A DNA stretch of 51,427 bases, taken from assembly GCA_947453625.1 (NCBI GenBank), contig CANGHK010000036.1:1-51427 (forward strand), written 5' to 3'. The notes below the pieces were generated by a model, which was not told where the DNA came from, ran no database searches, and saw only the letters and a list, made by a program, of their open reading frames with translations. The position numbers and the translations under genes are program-made. Source of the stretch: Burkholderiales bacterium. GTDB lineage: Bacteria; Pseudomonadota; Gammaproteobacteria; Burkholderiales; Burkholderiaceae_C. The first letter of the stretch is position 1, and each line of letters opens with the position of its first letter. Below, piece by piece: positions 42,137 through 50,994 of this stretch.

Positions 42137-42691
42137 TCAGACCCGCTTGCGGTACTCGTGGGTGCGGGTGTCGATCTCGATCTTGTCGCCCTGGGCGACG
42201 AAGATAGGCACCGGGATGTCGAAGCCGGTGGAGATCTTGGCCGGCTTGAGCACCTTGCCCGAGGTGTCGCCCTTGACGGCCGGCTCGGTCCAGGTCACTT
42301 CGCGCACCAGCGAGGTGGGCAGCTCGACCGAGATCGCCTTGCCGTCGTAGAACACCACTTCGACCGGCATCGCGTCTTCGAGGTAGTTGATCGCGTCGCC
42401 CATGTTCTCGGCCTCGACCTCGAACTGGTTGTAGTCCGCGTCCATGAAGACGTACATCGGGTCGGCGAAGTAGGTGTAGGTGCAATCCTTCTTGTCGAGG
42501 ATGACCTGGTCCATCTTGTCGTCGGCCTTGTACACCAGCTCGGTGGCCTGGTTGTTGAGCAGGCTCTTCAACTTCATGCGCACCGTGGCGGCGTTGCGGC
42601 CGCCGCGGGAGTACTCGGTCCTGAGCACGACCCAGGGGTTCTTGTCCTGCATGATCACGTTGCCGGCGCGGATTTCTTGAGCGGTTTTCAT
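42137..42691 (-). CDS. efp: Elongation factor P
   Basis: 184 residues, normal length, starting [23 protein letters not shown]. The tip of domain I reads [15 protein letters not shown], with Arg at position 32; EF-P of this type is rhamnosylated on R32 by EarP, which is encoded just upstream. Domains II and III ([32 protein letters not shown] and [45 protein letters not shown]) are intact. EF-P relieves ribosome stalling at polyproline. A UUCG terminator follows. Confidence 0.98.
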   Translation of the reverse strand: MKTAQEIRAGNVIMQDKNPWVVLRTEYSRGGRNAATVRMKLKSLLNNQATELVYKADDKMDQVILDKKDCTYTYFADPMYVFMDADYNQFEVEAENMGDAINYLEDAMPVEVVFYDGKAISVELPTSLVREVTWTEPAVKGDTSGKVLKPAKISTGFDIPVPIFVAQGDKIEIDTRTHEYRKRV

Positions 42692-42732
42692 GGGTTTCCC
42701 GAAGATGGGCTTCTGACGACTGTCTGGGCACT

Positions 42733-42750
42733 CCGCGGCGTTCGCCGCGG
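42733..42750. repeat. Perfect inverted repeat in the efp 5' region
   Basis: CCGCGGCG and CGCCGCGG with a 2-nt loop, within the 173-bp gap between earP and efp. If transcribed from the TAAAAT at 42851 it would fold as a strong hairpin in the efp leader. No Ts follow. Confidence 0.5.
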
Positions 42751-42850
42751 CGGCCGCGCCGCTCGCGTCGCGCGCTGTCCGTCGACAGCCTGCTGGCGAA
42801 TGGCGCGCCGATGTCGGTTTCGGCGAAGCGGTGGTGGAGCAAAGCCGGCT

Positions 42851-42856
42851 ATTTTA
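42851..42856 (-). promoter_or_regulatory. Candidate -10 element for efp
   Basis: TAAAAT on the minus strand, 8 bp past the earP stop and 159 nt before the efp ATG. The -35 is not evident. It would allow efp expression independent of earP. Confidence 0.45.
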
Positions 42857-42864
42857 GACCCTTC

Positions 42865-43935
42865 TCACGCCAGGCTGGCCGTCACGAAGCGTTGCAGCCG
42901 GCTGCACAAGTCTTCCTGGGCCAGCAGCCTGGCCCGCCAGCCGGCGTGCAACTGTTGCCAGGAGCCGCGCTCGGGCAGGGCGAAAGTCCCCGGTTTGCGT
43001 CCCGCCGGCACGCCGTTGAAGGCGCGGAAGGCATCGCCCACCGCCTGGGCCAGCGGCGCCGGGCTGCCGGCCAGGTAGCGGTCCAGAAAGGCGTCCAGCT
43101 TGGCCGCGTGGGCGCCGTCGTGCTGAGGGTAGATCTGCCACAGCAAGGGGCTGGCCGCGGCCAGCTGCGCCCGCACGAACGAATCCTCGCCGCGCACCAG
43201 ATTGAGGTCGGTGCTGGCCAGCAGGCGGTCGAAGTCGGGCTGGGCCAGCCAGGGCAGGGCGACGGTGCGCAGGCCCGCCGGCAGGGCCAGGGCCAGCACC
43301 TGGGCGCGCGCTGCGCCGGGCGGCAGCAGCAGCAGCGTGGGCTGCCCCGCCAGCGCCCGCAGCAGGTCGGGCAAGGCGGGGTTGGTGTAGCAGAAGACCA
43401 GCACTGCCTGTTCGCCGCCGCCGCCGGCCCAACCTCGTTCCTGCGCCCAGGCCCGCGCCTGTGTCTGGGCTTGCGGGCTGGCGTCGACCTCGTGCAGCAG
43501 GCCGCCGGTGGTCGCGGTGAAGCCGGGGTAGAAGAACCACTTCGTCAAGCCCGCCCCGGGGCCGCTGAACTGCGGCGACGGCAGGCCGTGCGAACGTTCG
43601 ACATAGGCCTCGGCGCTGAGGTACTCGAGGTTGATCCAGACCGGCCGGCGCGCCGCGGCCGCCATCCGCGCGACGAAGTCGTCAGGCGGATCGCAGCCGA
43701 AGGTCTCGACCACCACGTCGCCGGGGATGCGGGCGGTGGGCGCATCGGGCCAGAGGATCACCTCGACCCCCGGTGCGCCCTGCGGCGCCATCCAGTCCAG
43801 CGCTTGCGGTGCGTCTATCCAGAGCCGCACGGTCTGGCCGCGCCGCGCCAGCGCGGCCGCCAGCCGCCAGCTGACGCCGACATCGCCGAAGTTGTCTATC
43901 ACCCGGCAGAACAGATCCCATTGCAGCGCGGCCAT
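42865..43935 (-). CDS. earP: EF-P arginine rhamnosyltransferase EarP
   Basis: 356 residues from ATG 43935. The N-terminus ALQWDLFCRVIDNFGDVGVSWRLAAALARRG is the EarP signature (Asn-Phe-Gly-Asp), with ILWPD, VVETFGCDPPD, WINLEYLSAEAYVERSHGLPSPQ, KWFFYPGFTATTGGLL and the donor site NLVRGEDSFVRAQLAAASPLLWQIYPQHDGAH. It is a GT-B inverting transferase that uses dTDP-L-rhamnose to modify EF-P Arg32. An AATAAT hexamer is 7 nt before the ATG. It lies upstream of efp, same strand, divergent from uvrC. Confidence 0.95.
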   Translation of the reverse strand: MAALQWDLFCRVIDNFGDVGVSWRLAAALARRGQTVRLWIDAPQALDWMAPQGAPGVEVILWPDAPTARIPGDVVVETFGCDPPDDFVARMAAAARRPVWINLEYLSAEAYVERSHGLPSPQFSGPGAGLTKWFFYPGFTATTGGLLHEVDASPQAQTQARAWAQERGWAGGGGEQAVLVFCYTNPALPDLLRALAGQPTLLLLPPGAARAQVLALALPAGLRTVALPWLAQPDFDRLLASTDLNLVRGEDSFVRAQLAAASPLLWQIYPQHDGAHAAKLDAFLDRYLAGSPAPLAQAVGDAFRAFNGVPAGRKPGTFALPERGSWQQLHAGWRARLLAQEDLCSRLQRFVTASLA

Positions 43936-43983
43936 GGCCTGGATTATTGAGGCGGCAGAATCGGGCCCACCGCGATCGCCACC

Positions 43984-46065
43984 ATGCCTGCCACTTCCGA
44001 CCTGCCCCTGCCTGCCGACGAAGCCATCGCCGCCGCCGCCGTGACGGCGCCGCCCGACGCGCCCGACACGCTGAACCGCGCGCGCCTGCTGGCCGAGGTG
44101 GCGTCGCTGCCGGCGCTGCCGGGTGTCTACCGCTATTTCGACGCCCATGGCGGCGTGCTCTATGTCGGCAAGGCGCGCAGCCTGAAGAAGCGGGTCGCCA
44201 GCTACTTCCAGAAAGACCATGCCGGCACCCGCATCGGCCAGATGATCAGCCGCATCGCCCGCATGGAGACCACGGTGGTGCGCACCGAGGCCGAGGCGCT
44301 GCTGCTGGAAAACAACCTGATCAAGACGCTGGCGCCGAAGTTCAACATCCTGTTCCGCGACGACAAGAGCTACCCCTACCTCAAGCTGCAGCGCCACGCC
44401 TTCCCGCGCATCGCCTACTACCGCGGCGCGGTCGACCGCAAGCACAGCTACTTCGGGCCCTATCCGGGCGCCTGGGCGGTCAAGGAGACCATCCTGCTGC
44501 TGCAGAAGGCCTTCCGGCTGCGCACCTGCGAGGACACGGTCTACGCCAACCGCTCGCGGCCCTGCCTGCTGTACCAGATCCGGCGTTGTTCGGCACCCTG
44601 CGTCGGGCTGATCGGGCCGGCCGACTACCAGCGCGACGTGTCGAACGCCGAGCGCTTCCTGCTTGGTGACGCCGGCGAGGTGATCGAGACCTTGCAGCAG
44701 CAGATGATGGCCTACGCCGACGCGCTGGAATTCGAGCGCGCCGCCGAGGTGCGCAACCAGATCAGTGCGCTCTCCACCGTGCTGCACCAGCAGAGCATGG
44801 ACGAGAGCAGCCTGTCGTCGGCACGCGACCGCGACGTCGACATGCTGGCGGTGCGCGTGCTGGGCGGGCGCGCCTGCGTCAACCTGGCGATGGTGCGCGG
44901 CGGCCGGCACCTGGGCGACCGGGCCTACTTTCCGACCCATGTCGAGGACGCCACCGCGCTGTCGATAGCGCAGGCCGATGAGCGCAGCGAGGCCGACTCG
45001 GTCGAGCGCCAGGTGCTGGAGGCCTTCATCGCTCAACATTACCTGGGCGTGGCGCCGCCGCCGGTGCTGGTGCTGAGCCACGCGGTCGCGCCCGAGTTGC
45101 TGGCTGCGCTGGGCGAGCAGCTGGGGGTCAAGATCAACGCCCAGCACCAGCCGCGCGAGCAGCGCAAGCTGTGGCTGGAGATGGCCGAGAAGGGCGCGCA
45201 GATCGCGCTGGCCCGGCTGCTGTCCGAGGAGGGCTCGCAGCGCGAGCGCACCCGCGCGCTGGTCGAGGCGCTGGACCTGGACGTGGACGACCTCGACGCG
45301 CTGCGCATCGAGTGCTTCGACATCAGCCACACCGCCGGCGAGGCCACCCAGGCCAGCTGCGTGGTCTACGAGAACCACGCGATGCGGTCGGCCGAGTACC
45401 GGCGCTACAACATCGAGGGCATCACCGGTGGCGACGACTATGCCGCGATGCGCCAGGTGCTGACCCGGCGCTACGCCAAGGTGGCCGAGGCGCGGGCCGC
45501 GGCGCTGGCGGGCGAGCCCGCGGGTGAGTCGGTGGCAGGCAGTGGACCGGCTCCCGAGCGAGGTGATCCGGCGTCTGCCGTGACGTCTGCCAAGGCCGCG
45601 CCGCCCAAGGTCTTGCGCCTGCCCGGGCTGGTGCTGGTCGACGGCGGCCGCGGCCAGGTGGCGATGGCGCGCGAGGTGTTCACGGCGCTGGGCCTGGACC
45701 TGGCGCTGATCGTCGGTGTCGAGAAAGGCGAGGGCCGCAAGGTCGGGCTGGAGGAACTCGTGTTCGCCGATGGCCGCGAGAAGGTCTATCTCGGCCACGA
45801 CTCGGCCGCGCTGATGCTGGTGGCGCAGATCCGCGACGAGGCGCACCGCTTCGCCATCACCGGCATGCGGGCCAAGCGTGCCAGCGTGCGCACCGGCGGC
45901 AGCAAGATCGAGGAGATCGCCGGCATCGGCCCGAAGAAACGCGCCAAGCTGCTGCAGCGCTTCGGCGGGCTGCGCGGCGTGGCGGCGGCCAGCGTGGACG
46001 AGTTGTGCAGCGTGGAAGGCATTTCGCATGAGCTGGCCGAGGAGATCTACCGTGTCTTGCGTTGA
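43984..46065 (+). CDS. uvrC: Excinuclease ABC subunit C
   Basis: 693 residues, somewhat long. GIY-YIG nuclease domain at about 42-120 (G47[17 protein letters not shown]), the Cys-rich [26 protein letters not shown], a UVR motif ([15 protein letters not shown]), the RNase H-like 5' nuclease ([38 protein letters not shown]) and C-terminal tandem HhH ([26 protein letters not shown]). It makes both incisions in nucleotide excision repair. About 40 Ala/Gly/Pro-rich linker residues (around 505-540) add length. The N-terminal 30 residues are also extra. Confidence 0.97.
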   Translation: MPATSDLPLPADEAIAAAAVTAPPDAPDTLNRARLLAEVASLPALPGVYRYFDAHGGVLYVGKARSLKKRVASYFQKDHAGTRIGQMISRIARMETTVVRTEAEALLLENNLIKTLAPKFNILFRDDKSYPYLKLQRHAFPRIAYYRGAVDRKHSYFGPYPGAWAVKETILLLQKAFRLRTCEDTVYANRSRPCLLYQIRRCSAPCVGLIGPADYQRDVSNAERFLLGDAGEVIETLQQQMMAYADALEFERAAEVRNQISALSTVLHQQSMDESSLSSARDRDVDMLAVRVLGGRACVNLAMVRGGRHLGDRAYFPTHVEDATALSIAQADERSEADSVERQVLEAFIAQHYLGVAPPPVLVLSHAVAPELLAALGEQLGVKINAQHQPREQRKLWLEMAEKGAQIALARLLSEEGSQRERTRALVEALDLDVDDLDALRIECFDISHTAGEATQASCVVYENHAMRSAEYRRYNIEGITGGDDYAAMRQVLTRRYAKVAEARAAALAGEPAGESVAGSGPAPERGDPASAVTSAKAAPPKVLRLPGLVLVDGGRGQVAMAREVFTALGLDLALIVGVEKGEGRKVGLEELVFADGREKVYLGHDSAALMLVAQIRDEAHRFAITGMRAKRASVRTGGSKIEEIAGIGPKKRAKLLQRFGGLRGVAAASVDELCSVEGISHELAEEIYRVLR

Positions 46066-46603
46066 TTTGTCGCGGGCCAGACGCCCGCCGGCCCGCGCCG
46101 CGCTGGCCGTACCGCTGTGGCTGGCCTTGCTGGGCGCGGGTTGCAGCAACGCCCCGGCCCCGGCCCATCCTGGCGCGAGCAGCGTCAGGGCGCCGGCGGC
46201 GGACGGGTCGGGCGCCACCGGGCTGCCGGCGCTGGCCGGCAAACCCAGGCCGGCCGCCGCGCCGCCGACGGGCCGCGCCCGCCACTGGGACGACTACCGG
46301 CTGCAGGCGGCCGAGCGCATCGTTGCGCTGAACCCGGCGCTGACCTACGACGGCCCGGTGCCCGAGCCGCTGCTGGCCATCCCGGTGCTGGAGATCGAAC
46401 TCAACGCCGACGGCGGCGTGCGCGCCATCCAGGTGATGCGCAAGCCCGGCCAGGCGGTCGACACGGTGCAGATCGCCATCGACGCGGTGCGCCGCGCCGC
46501 GCCGTTCGGCCAGGTCAGCCACCTGCCCCGGCCGTGGAAGTTCACCGAGGTGTTTCTGTTCAACGACGACCGGCTTTTCAAGCCGCGCTCGCTCGACCTC
46601 TGA
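46052..46603 (+). CDS. Lipoprotein with TonB C-terminal-like region
   Basis: 183 residues from GTG 46052, preceded by GGAG (46041-46044) inside uvrC and overlapping uvrC by 14 bp. Lipobox LLGAGCSN gives a lipidated Cys, so it should sit in the periplasmic face of a membrane. A Pro/Ala-rich linker is followed by [49 protein letters not shown], similar to a TonB/TolA C-terminal domain. Function unknown. Gene order uvrC - this gene - pgsA suggests one transcript. Confidence 0.82.
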   Translation: MSCVDLSRARRPPARAALAVPLWLALLGAGCSNAPAPAHPGASSVRAPAADGSGATGLPALAGKPRPAAAPPTGRARHWDDYRLQAAERIVALNPALTYDGPVPEPLLAIPVLEIELNADGGVRAIQVMRKPGQAVDTVQIAIDAVRRAAPFGQVSHLPRPWKFTEVFLFNDDRLFKPRSLDL

Positions 46604-46650
46604 TCGCTGGCGTGGCCGGGTCGGTCTACGCGTCCTGCACAATGCCTTCC

Positions 46651-47217
46651 ATGTTCCTGACGCTGCCGACACTGCTGACCTGGGCCCGCATCGCCGCGAT
46701 CCCCTTGATCGTCGGCGTGTTCTACCTGCCGCTCGACAGCGCCACCCGCAACCTGCTGGCCACCGCGATGTTCGTGGTGTTCGCGGCCACCGACTGGCTA
46801 GACGGCTGGCTCGCCCGCAAGCTCAACCAGACCTCGGCCTTCGGTGCCTTTCTCGACCCGGTGGCCGACAAGATCCTGGTCTGCGCCGCGCTGCTGGTGC
46901 TGGTCAAGCTCGACCGGGTGGACGTGCTGATCGCGTTGGTGATCATCGGCCGCGAGATCGCGATCTCGTCGCTGCGCGAGTGGATGGCGCAGATCGGCGC
47001 GTCGCGCAGCGTCGCGGTGCACATGCTGGGCAAGCTCAAGACCGCCACCCAGATGACGGCGATCCCCTTCCTGCTCTACGACGGGGCCTTGTTCAGCGTC
47101 ATCGACACGCGGATCTGGGGCAAGGTGCTGATCGTCGTGGCGGCCGTGCTGACGATCTGGTCGATGGTGTATTACCTGCGGCGCGCCCTGCCTGAAATCC
47201 GGGCCAAGGGGCGGTGA
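46651..47217 (+). CDS. pgsA: CDP-diacylglycerol-glycerol-3-phosphate 3-phosphatidyltransferase
   Basis: 188 residues from ATG 46651. CDP-alcohol phosphatidyltransferase motif D-G-x2-A-R-x8-G-x3-D-x3-D is in DWLDGWLARKLNQTSAFGAFLDPVADK. Multiple membrane helices. It makes phosphatidylglycerophosphate at the inner membrane. Start choice: an ATG at 46642 is also in frame, but CACAAT (46638-46643) lies 7 nt before 46651, matching the spacing pattern seen at other genes. Its stop overlaps the next gene (GTGA, 47214-47217). Confidence 0.96.
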   Translation: MFLTLPTLLTWARIAAIPLIVGVFYLPLDSATRNLLATAMFVVFAATDWLDGWLARKLNQTSAFGAFLDPVADKILVCAALLVLVKLDRVDVLIALVIIGREIAISSLREWMAQIGASRSVAVHMLGKLKTATQMTAIPFLLYDGALFSVIDTRIWGKVLIVVAAVLTIWSMVYYLRRALPEIRAKGR

Positions 47218-48104
47218 GCGCGGTGATCTCCTCACGCCAGCAGGGCTTGCTGGCCGCGATGCCCTGGGTCTTCGTCGGGGTCTGGAGCACTGGCTTCGTG
47301 GTCGCCCGGCTGGCGATGCCGCACGCCCCGCCCATCACCTTCCTGTGCTGGCGCTATGCCTTCTCCTTGCTCGCCTTCGGGCTGTGGATCAAGGCCGCTG
47401 GCCTGCCCTGGCCCCAGGGCCGGGCCCAGTGGGCCCACTTGGCGGTCAGCGGCACGCTGATGCACGCCGGCTACCTGGGCGGCGTCTGGGCGGCGGTCAA
47501 GGCCGGCATCCCGGCCGGCACCGTGGCGTTGATCGTCGGTCTGCAGCCGCTGCTGACCGCACTGTGGGTCACCAGCCGCGGCCAGCACCGGGTGGGCCCG
47601 GGGCAGTGGCTGGGCCTGGGGCTGGGGCTGGCCGGCTTGGCGCTGGTGGTCTGGCCCAAGATCGGCTTGGGCGAGGTCACGCCCTTCAACCTGGGCCTGT
47701 CGGTGCTGGCGCTGTTGTCCATCACCGCCGGCACGCTGTACCAGAAGCGCCATGTGCGCCCGGGCGACGTGCGCTCGGCCAACTTCGTCCAGTTGGCCGC
47801 GGCGCTCGCGCTGTCGCTGCCGCTGGCCCTGCTCGAGCCCGGCGCGATGCAGTGGCAGCCCGAACTGGTGGTGGCGCTGGCCTGGTCGGTGCTGGGCTTG
47901 TCGCTGGGCGCCAGCTCGCTGTTGTTCCTGTTGATCCAGCGCGGCGCGGCCACCCGCGTGGCCAGCCTGTTCTACCTGGTGCCGCCTTGCACCGCCGTGC
48001 TGGCCTGGTGGTTGTTCGACGAACGCATGACCGCGGCGTCCTGGTCGGGCATGGCGCTGTGCGCGCTGGGTGTAGGCTTGGTGCTGCGGGCCGACCCGGC
48101 ATGA
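47214..48104 (+). CDS. EamA/DMT-family transporter
   Basis: 296 residues, ten predicted membrane helices in two EamA repeats: AAMPWVFVGVWSTGFVVARLAMPHAPPITFLCWRY starts the first, and LGLSVLALLSITAGTLYQKRH the second. Translation starts at a GTG that overlaps the pgsA stop by 4 bp. Drug/metabolite transporters of this kind export amino acids or metabolites; substrate unknown. Confidence 0.9.
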   Translation: MSAVISSRQQGLLAAMPWVFVGVWSTGFVVARLAMPHAPPITFLCWRYAFSLLAFGLWIKAAGLPWPQGRAQWAHLAVSGTLMHAGYLGGVWAAVKAGIPAGTVALIVGLQPLLTALWVTSRGQHRVGPGQWLGLGLGLAGLALVVWPKIGLGEVTPFNLGLSVLALLSITAGTLYQKRHVRPGDVRSANFVQLAAALALSLPLALLEPGAMQWQPELVVALAWSVLGLSLGASSLLFLLIQRGAATRVASLFYLVPPCTAVLAWWLFDERMTAASWSGMALCALGVGLVLRADPA

Positions 48105-48148
48105 TTCGGCGCGGGTCTGAAGTGTCGCGCGGCTGCGGAGGGTTGTGC

Positions 48149-48178
48149 TTGACACCGCATCGCGGGCCCGGCTGTAAT
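48149..48178 (+). promoter_or_regulatory. Sigma70 promoter of hup
   Basis: TTGACA (48149-48154) and TGTAAT (48173-48178) with an 18-bp spacer, the best consensus promoter in the window. Leader to the hup GTG is about 115 nt and contains a possible 13-codon ORF. Confidence 0.7.
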
Positions 48179-48241
48179 TGGGGGATGCCCAGATTCCGGC
48201 CGCCATTCCGCCGCCAACCGGCCGGGGCGACAATGAGAGCC

Positions 48242-48283
48242 ATGCTGGCAGCCAGAGCCTTGCCTGGTGCCGAGACAAGATGA
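48242..48283 (+). CDS. Possible 13-codon leader peptide ahead of hup
   Basis: ATG 48242 to TGA 48281-48283 encodes [20 protein letters not shown] (48229-48234) lies 7 nt before this ATG, the same geometry as at many genes here, so a leaderless transcript could begin at its start codon. The stop is 16 nt before the hup GTG. It is speculative; a chance ORF is possible. Confidence 0.25.
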   Translation: MLAARALPGAETR

Positions 48284-48299
48284 AAACGAGGGCATTTCC

Positions 48300-48572
48300 G
48301 TGAATAAAGCCGAGCTGATCGAATACATTGCCGAGCAGGCTGATCTGTCTAAGCTGTCCGCCACGCGGGCCCTTGAGGCGATGATCGGGGCGGTTCAGAC
48401 CACGCTCAAGGACAGTGGCAGTGTCGCCATCGTCGGCTTCGGCACTTTTGCCGTCACCAAGCGCGCGGCACGCGAGGGTCGCAACCCCCGCACCGGCGCG
48501 GCGATCAAGATCAAGGCCGCCAAGGTGCCAAAATTCCGCCCTGGCAAGGGTTTGAAGGACGCGCTGAATTGA
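48300..48572 (+). CDS. hup: HU-family nucleoid protein
   Basis: 90 residues from GTG 48300 with GAGGG (48288-48292) 7 nt upstream. [90 protein letters not shown] is a complete HU, including the GRNPRTG arm that inserts proline into the minor groove. HU compacts and bends DNA as a dimer. Which paralog (hupA/hupB) cannot be told. It is followed by tRNA-Val and ppiD, a conserved order. Confidence 0.97.
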   Translation: MNKAELIEYIAEQADLSKLSATRALEAMIGAVQTTLKDSGSVAIVGFGTFAVTKRAAREGRNPRTGAAIKIKAAKVPKFRPGKGLKDALN

Positions 48573-48615
48573 GGCGCGGCCGGCGCGGTGCAAGCCGTCC
48601 GGACAGCAGCAACGC

Positions 48616-48691
48616 GGGTGCTTAGCTCAGTTGGTAGAGCGTCGCCCTTACACGGCGCAGGTCGGCGGTTCGAGCCCGTCAGCACCCACCA
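48616..48691 (+). tRNA. tRNA-Val (anticodon TAC)
   Basis: 76 nt cloverleaf: acceptor GGGTGCT / AGCACCC, D-stem GCTC/GAGC, anticodon loop CTTACAC, T-loop TTCGAGC, discriminator A, encoded CCA (48689-48691). The first anticodon-stem pair (T27-C43) is mismatched. Confidence 0.96.
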
Positions 48692-48731
48692 CCGCGTTGC
48701 CCAGCCCGGCCGGCGCACTGGCCAGCGCCCT

Positions 48732-48802
48732 TAGAATCAGGAGTTTGGCGCCGTTTGCGCTGCGGTCGGACCCCGCCAAGGCGAACCGCGGTTCGCTTTT
48801 TT
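48732..48802 (+). ncRNA. Possible short RNA or attenuator upstream of ppiD
   Basis: A TAGAAT (48732-48737) that could be a -10 is followed 43 nt later by an excellent intrinsic terminator GCGAACC-gc-GGTTCGC-TTTTTT (48781-48802). A transcript of about 60 nt would end there, or readthrough would give ppiD (start 48908). The terminator may instead serve tRNA-Val. Confidence 0.45.
48781..48802 (+). terminator. Rho-independent terminator between tRNA-Val and ppiD
   Basis: 7-bp stem GCGAACC/GGTTCGC with 2-nt loop (48781-48796) and six T (48797-48802). Confidence 0.85.
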
Positions 48803-48907
48803 GCATCTTCCGGTCGCGCCGAGGCCATGTCGAGCGTTTGCTGACTTTCCACCGCGGCCAAGTTCCGCAGGCCCAATTCCCGCACGCCCAATTTCGAGGC
48901 CGTCACC

Positions 48908-50836
48908 ATGTTTGAATTCGTCCGTACGCACACCCGGCTGCTGCAGTTCCTGCTGCTGATCCTGATCCTGCCGTCGTTCGTGGTCTTTGGCATCCAGGGC
49001 TATTCCAAGTTCACCGAAGGCGGCAACGCCACGGTGGCCAAGGTGGCCGGGGTGGCCGTGACCCAGGGCGAGTGGGATGCCAGCCACCAGCAACAGGTCG
49101 AGCGGGTTCGCCGCCAGTCGCCCAACGCCGACATCAAGTTCCTCGACTCGCCGGCGGTGCGGGCCGAGACGCTGGACGCCTTGCTGCGTGAGCGGGTGCT
49201 CGCCACCGCGATGGACAAGCTGCACCTGACGGTGTCGGATGAGCGCCTGCAGCGCCTGTTCATCAGCGACCCCCAGTTCGCGCAGATCCGCAACGCCGAC
49301 GGCAGCGTCAACAAGGACTTGCTGGCGGCTCAGGGCATGAGCTCGGAGATGTTCGCCGCCCGGCTGCGCCAGGACCTGTCGCTACAGCAGGTGCAGGGTG
49401 GCATCACCGCCTCGGCGTTGTCGCCGGCCACCAACGTCGGCCAGGCCCTCGACGCGTTGCTGCAGCGCCGCGAGGTCCGCAGCGCCCGCTTCGAGACCAA
49501 GGACTACCTGGCCAAGGTCAACCCGAGCGACGCCGAGATCGAGGCCTTCTACAAGTCGCACGAGGCCGAATTCCGCGCTGCCGAGCAGGCCACCATCGAC
49601 TATGTGCTGCTCGACCTGGCCGGCATCAAGAAGGGCATCACCGTGCCCGAGGACGACCTGCGCAAGTACTACGCCGAGAACGCCAGCCGCTTCACGGCGG
49701 TCGAGGAGCGCCGCCCGCGCCATATCCTGATCAAGGCCGACAAGGACGTCGCACCCGACGTCAAGCAAAAAGCCCGCGCCCGTGCCGAGGCCTTGCTGGC
49801 CGAGGTACGCAAGTCGCCGGCCAGCTTTGCCGAACTGGCCAAGAAGAATTCGGACGATCCCGGGTCGGCTGCGCAAGGCGGCGACCTCCCTTTCTTCAGC
49901 CGTGGCGCGATGGTCAAGCCCTTCGAGGACGCGGCTTTCGCGATGAAGCCGGGCGAGATCAGCGGCCTGGTGGAGTCCGAGTTCGGCTTCCACATCATCA
50001 AGCTCGAGGCGGTGCGCGGCGGCGAGAAGAAGCCGTTCGAGGTGGTGCGCGCCAGCATCGAGGAGGATGTCCGCCAGCAACTCGCGATCAAGCGCTGGGC
50101 CGAAGCCGCCGAGCAGTTCACCAACACCGTCTACGAGCAGTCCGACAGCCTGCAGCCGGTGATCGACAAGCTCAAGCTCGAGAAGCGCACGGCCGTGGTG
50201 ACCCGCAACCCCGCGCCCGGCGCGACCGGCGCGTTGGCGTCGGCCAAGCTGCTGGAATCGGTGTTCGGCAACGACGCCATCAAGAACAAGCGCAACACCG
50301 ACGCGGTCGAGGTCGGGCCTAACCAGTTGGCGTCGGCCCGCATCGTGCAGCACCAGCCGGCCCGCACCTTGCCGCTGGCCGATGTGCGCGATTCGGTACG
50401 TCAGCGCCTGATCGCCAGCCAGGCCGAAGCCCTGGCTCGCAAGGAGGGCGAGGCCCGGTTGGCGCAACTCAAGGCCGACCCCGCCAGCGGCACCCTGACC
50501 GGCCCGGTGACGGTGTCGCGGTCCCAGCCCGAGGGCCTGCCGCGCAAGGCCTTGGAGGCCGTGCTGGCCGCCGATGCCGGCAAGTTGCCGGCAGTCGTCG
50601 GCGTGGCGCTGGGCGGCCAGGGCTATGTGGTGGCGCGCATCGACAAGGTTCTGGCGCGCGAGCTCAAGCCCGAGGAGAACAAGGCGCTGCAAAGCCAGTA
50701 TGGCCAAGCCTGGGCCAGGGCCGAAGCCGAGGCCTACTACCAGGCGCTGAGCCAACGCTACAAGGTCGAGAAGCGGGTCGATCCGCTGGTGGCCGCTGCG
50801 GCAGCCAACGCCGCATCGGCGCCCGCCAAGCCCTGA
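48908..50836 (+). CDS. ppiD: Periplasmic folding chaperone PpiD (parvulin-type, SurA-N)
   Basis: 642 residues. N-terminal inner-membrane anchor [31 protein letters not shown], a SurA-N-type chaperone domain, one parvulin domain at about 266-365 ([75 protein letters not shown]) and a C-terminal chaperone-like region ending in Ala-rich residues. PpiD sits at the SecYEG exit and helps periplasmic proteins fold. tRNA-Val and tRNA-His flank it. Confidence 0.95.
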   Translation: MFEFVRTHTRLLQFLLLILILPSFVVFGIQGYSKFTEGGNATVAKVAGVAVTQGEWDASHQQQVERVRRQSPNADIKFLDSPAVRAETLDALLRERVLATAMDKLHLTVSDERLQRLFISDPQFAQIRNADGSVNKDLLAAQGMSSEMFAARLRQDLSLQQVQGGITASALSPATNVGQALDALLQRREVRSARFETKDYLAKVNPSDAEIEAFYKSHEAEFRAAEQATIDYVLLDLAGIKKGITVPEDDLRKYYAENASRFTAVEERRPRHILIKADKDVAPDVKQKARARAEALLAEVRKSPASFAELAKKNSDDPGSAAQGGDLPFFSRGAMVKPFEDAAFAMKPGEISGLVESEFGFHIIKLEAVRGGEKKPFEVVRASIEEDVRQQLAIKRWAEAAEQFTNTVYEQSDSLQPVIDKLKLEKRTAVVTRNPAPGATGALASAKLLESVFGNDAIKNKRNTDAVEVGPNQLASARIVQHQPARTLPLADVRDSVRQRLIASQAEALARKEGEARLAQLKADPASGTLTGPVTVSRSQPEGLPRKALEAVLAADAGKLPAVVGVALGGQGYVVARIDKVLARELKPEENKALQSQYGQAWARAEAEAYYQALSQRYKVEKRVDPLVAAAAANAASAPAKP

Positions 50837-50841
50837 CGAGG

Positions 50842-50847
50842 TATACT
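50842..50847 (+). promoter_or_regulatory. -10 element of tRNA-His
   Basis: TATACT 14 nt before the mature tRNA start; a weak -35 only. A GC-rich stretch (GCAAGGCTGC) lies between, as in stringent tRNA promoters. Confidence 0.55.
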
Positions 50848-50861
50848 GCAAGGCTGCAGCG

Positions 50862-50937
50862 GTGGCTGTAGCTCAGTTGGTAGAGTCCAGGATTGTGATT
50901 CCTGTTGTCGTGGGTTCGAGCCCCATCAGCCACCCCA
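50862..50937 (+). tRNA. tRNA-His (anticodon GTG)
   Basis: Acceptor GTGGCTG / CAGCCAC, anticodon loop TTGTGAT, T-loop TCGAGCC, discriminator C and encoded CCA (50935-50937). An extra G precedes position 1 (50861), the G-1 needed by histidyl-tRNA synthetase. Confidence 0.97.
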
Positions 50938-50956
50938 AGAAATACCAGCAAAATCA

Positions 50957-50994
50957 ACGGGTTAGAAGTTCAGGCTTCTAGCCCGTTTTTCTTT
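50957..50994 (+). terminator. Strong terminator after tRNA-His
   Basis: ACGGGTTAGAAG (50957-50968) pairs with CTTCTAGCCCGT (50975-50986) over 12 bp with one G-T pair, then TTTTCTTT. Confidence 0.92.

Noticed and set aside
42865-46242. 1125-codon minus-strand frame as a giant fusion protein
   Set aside because: Only the last 356 codons match a family (EarP); the upstream part is antisense to uvrC.
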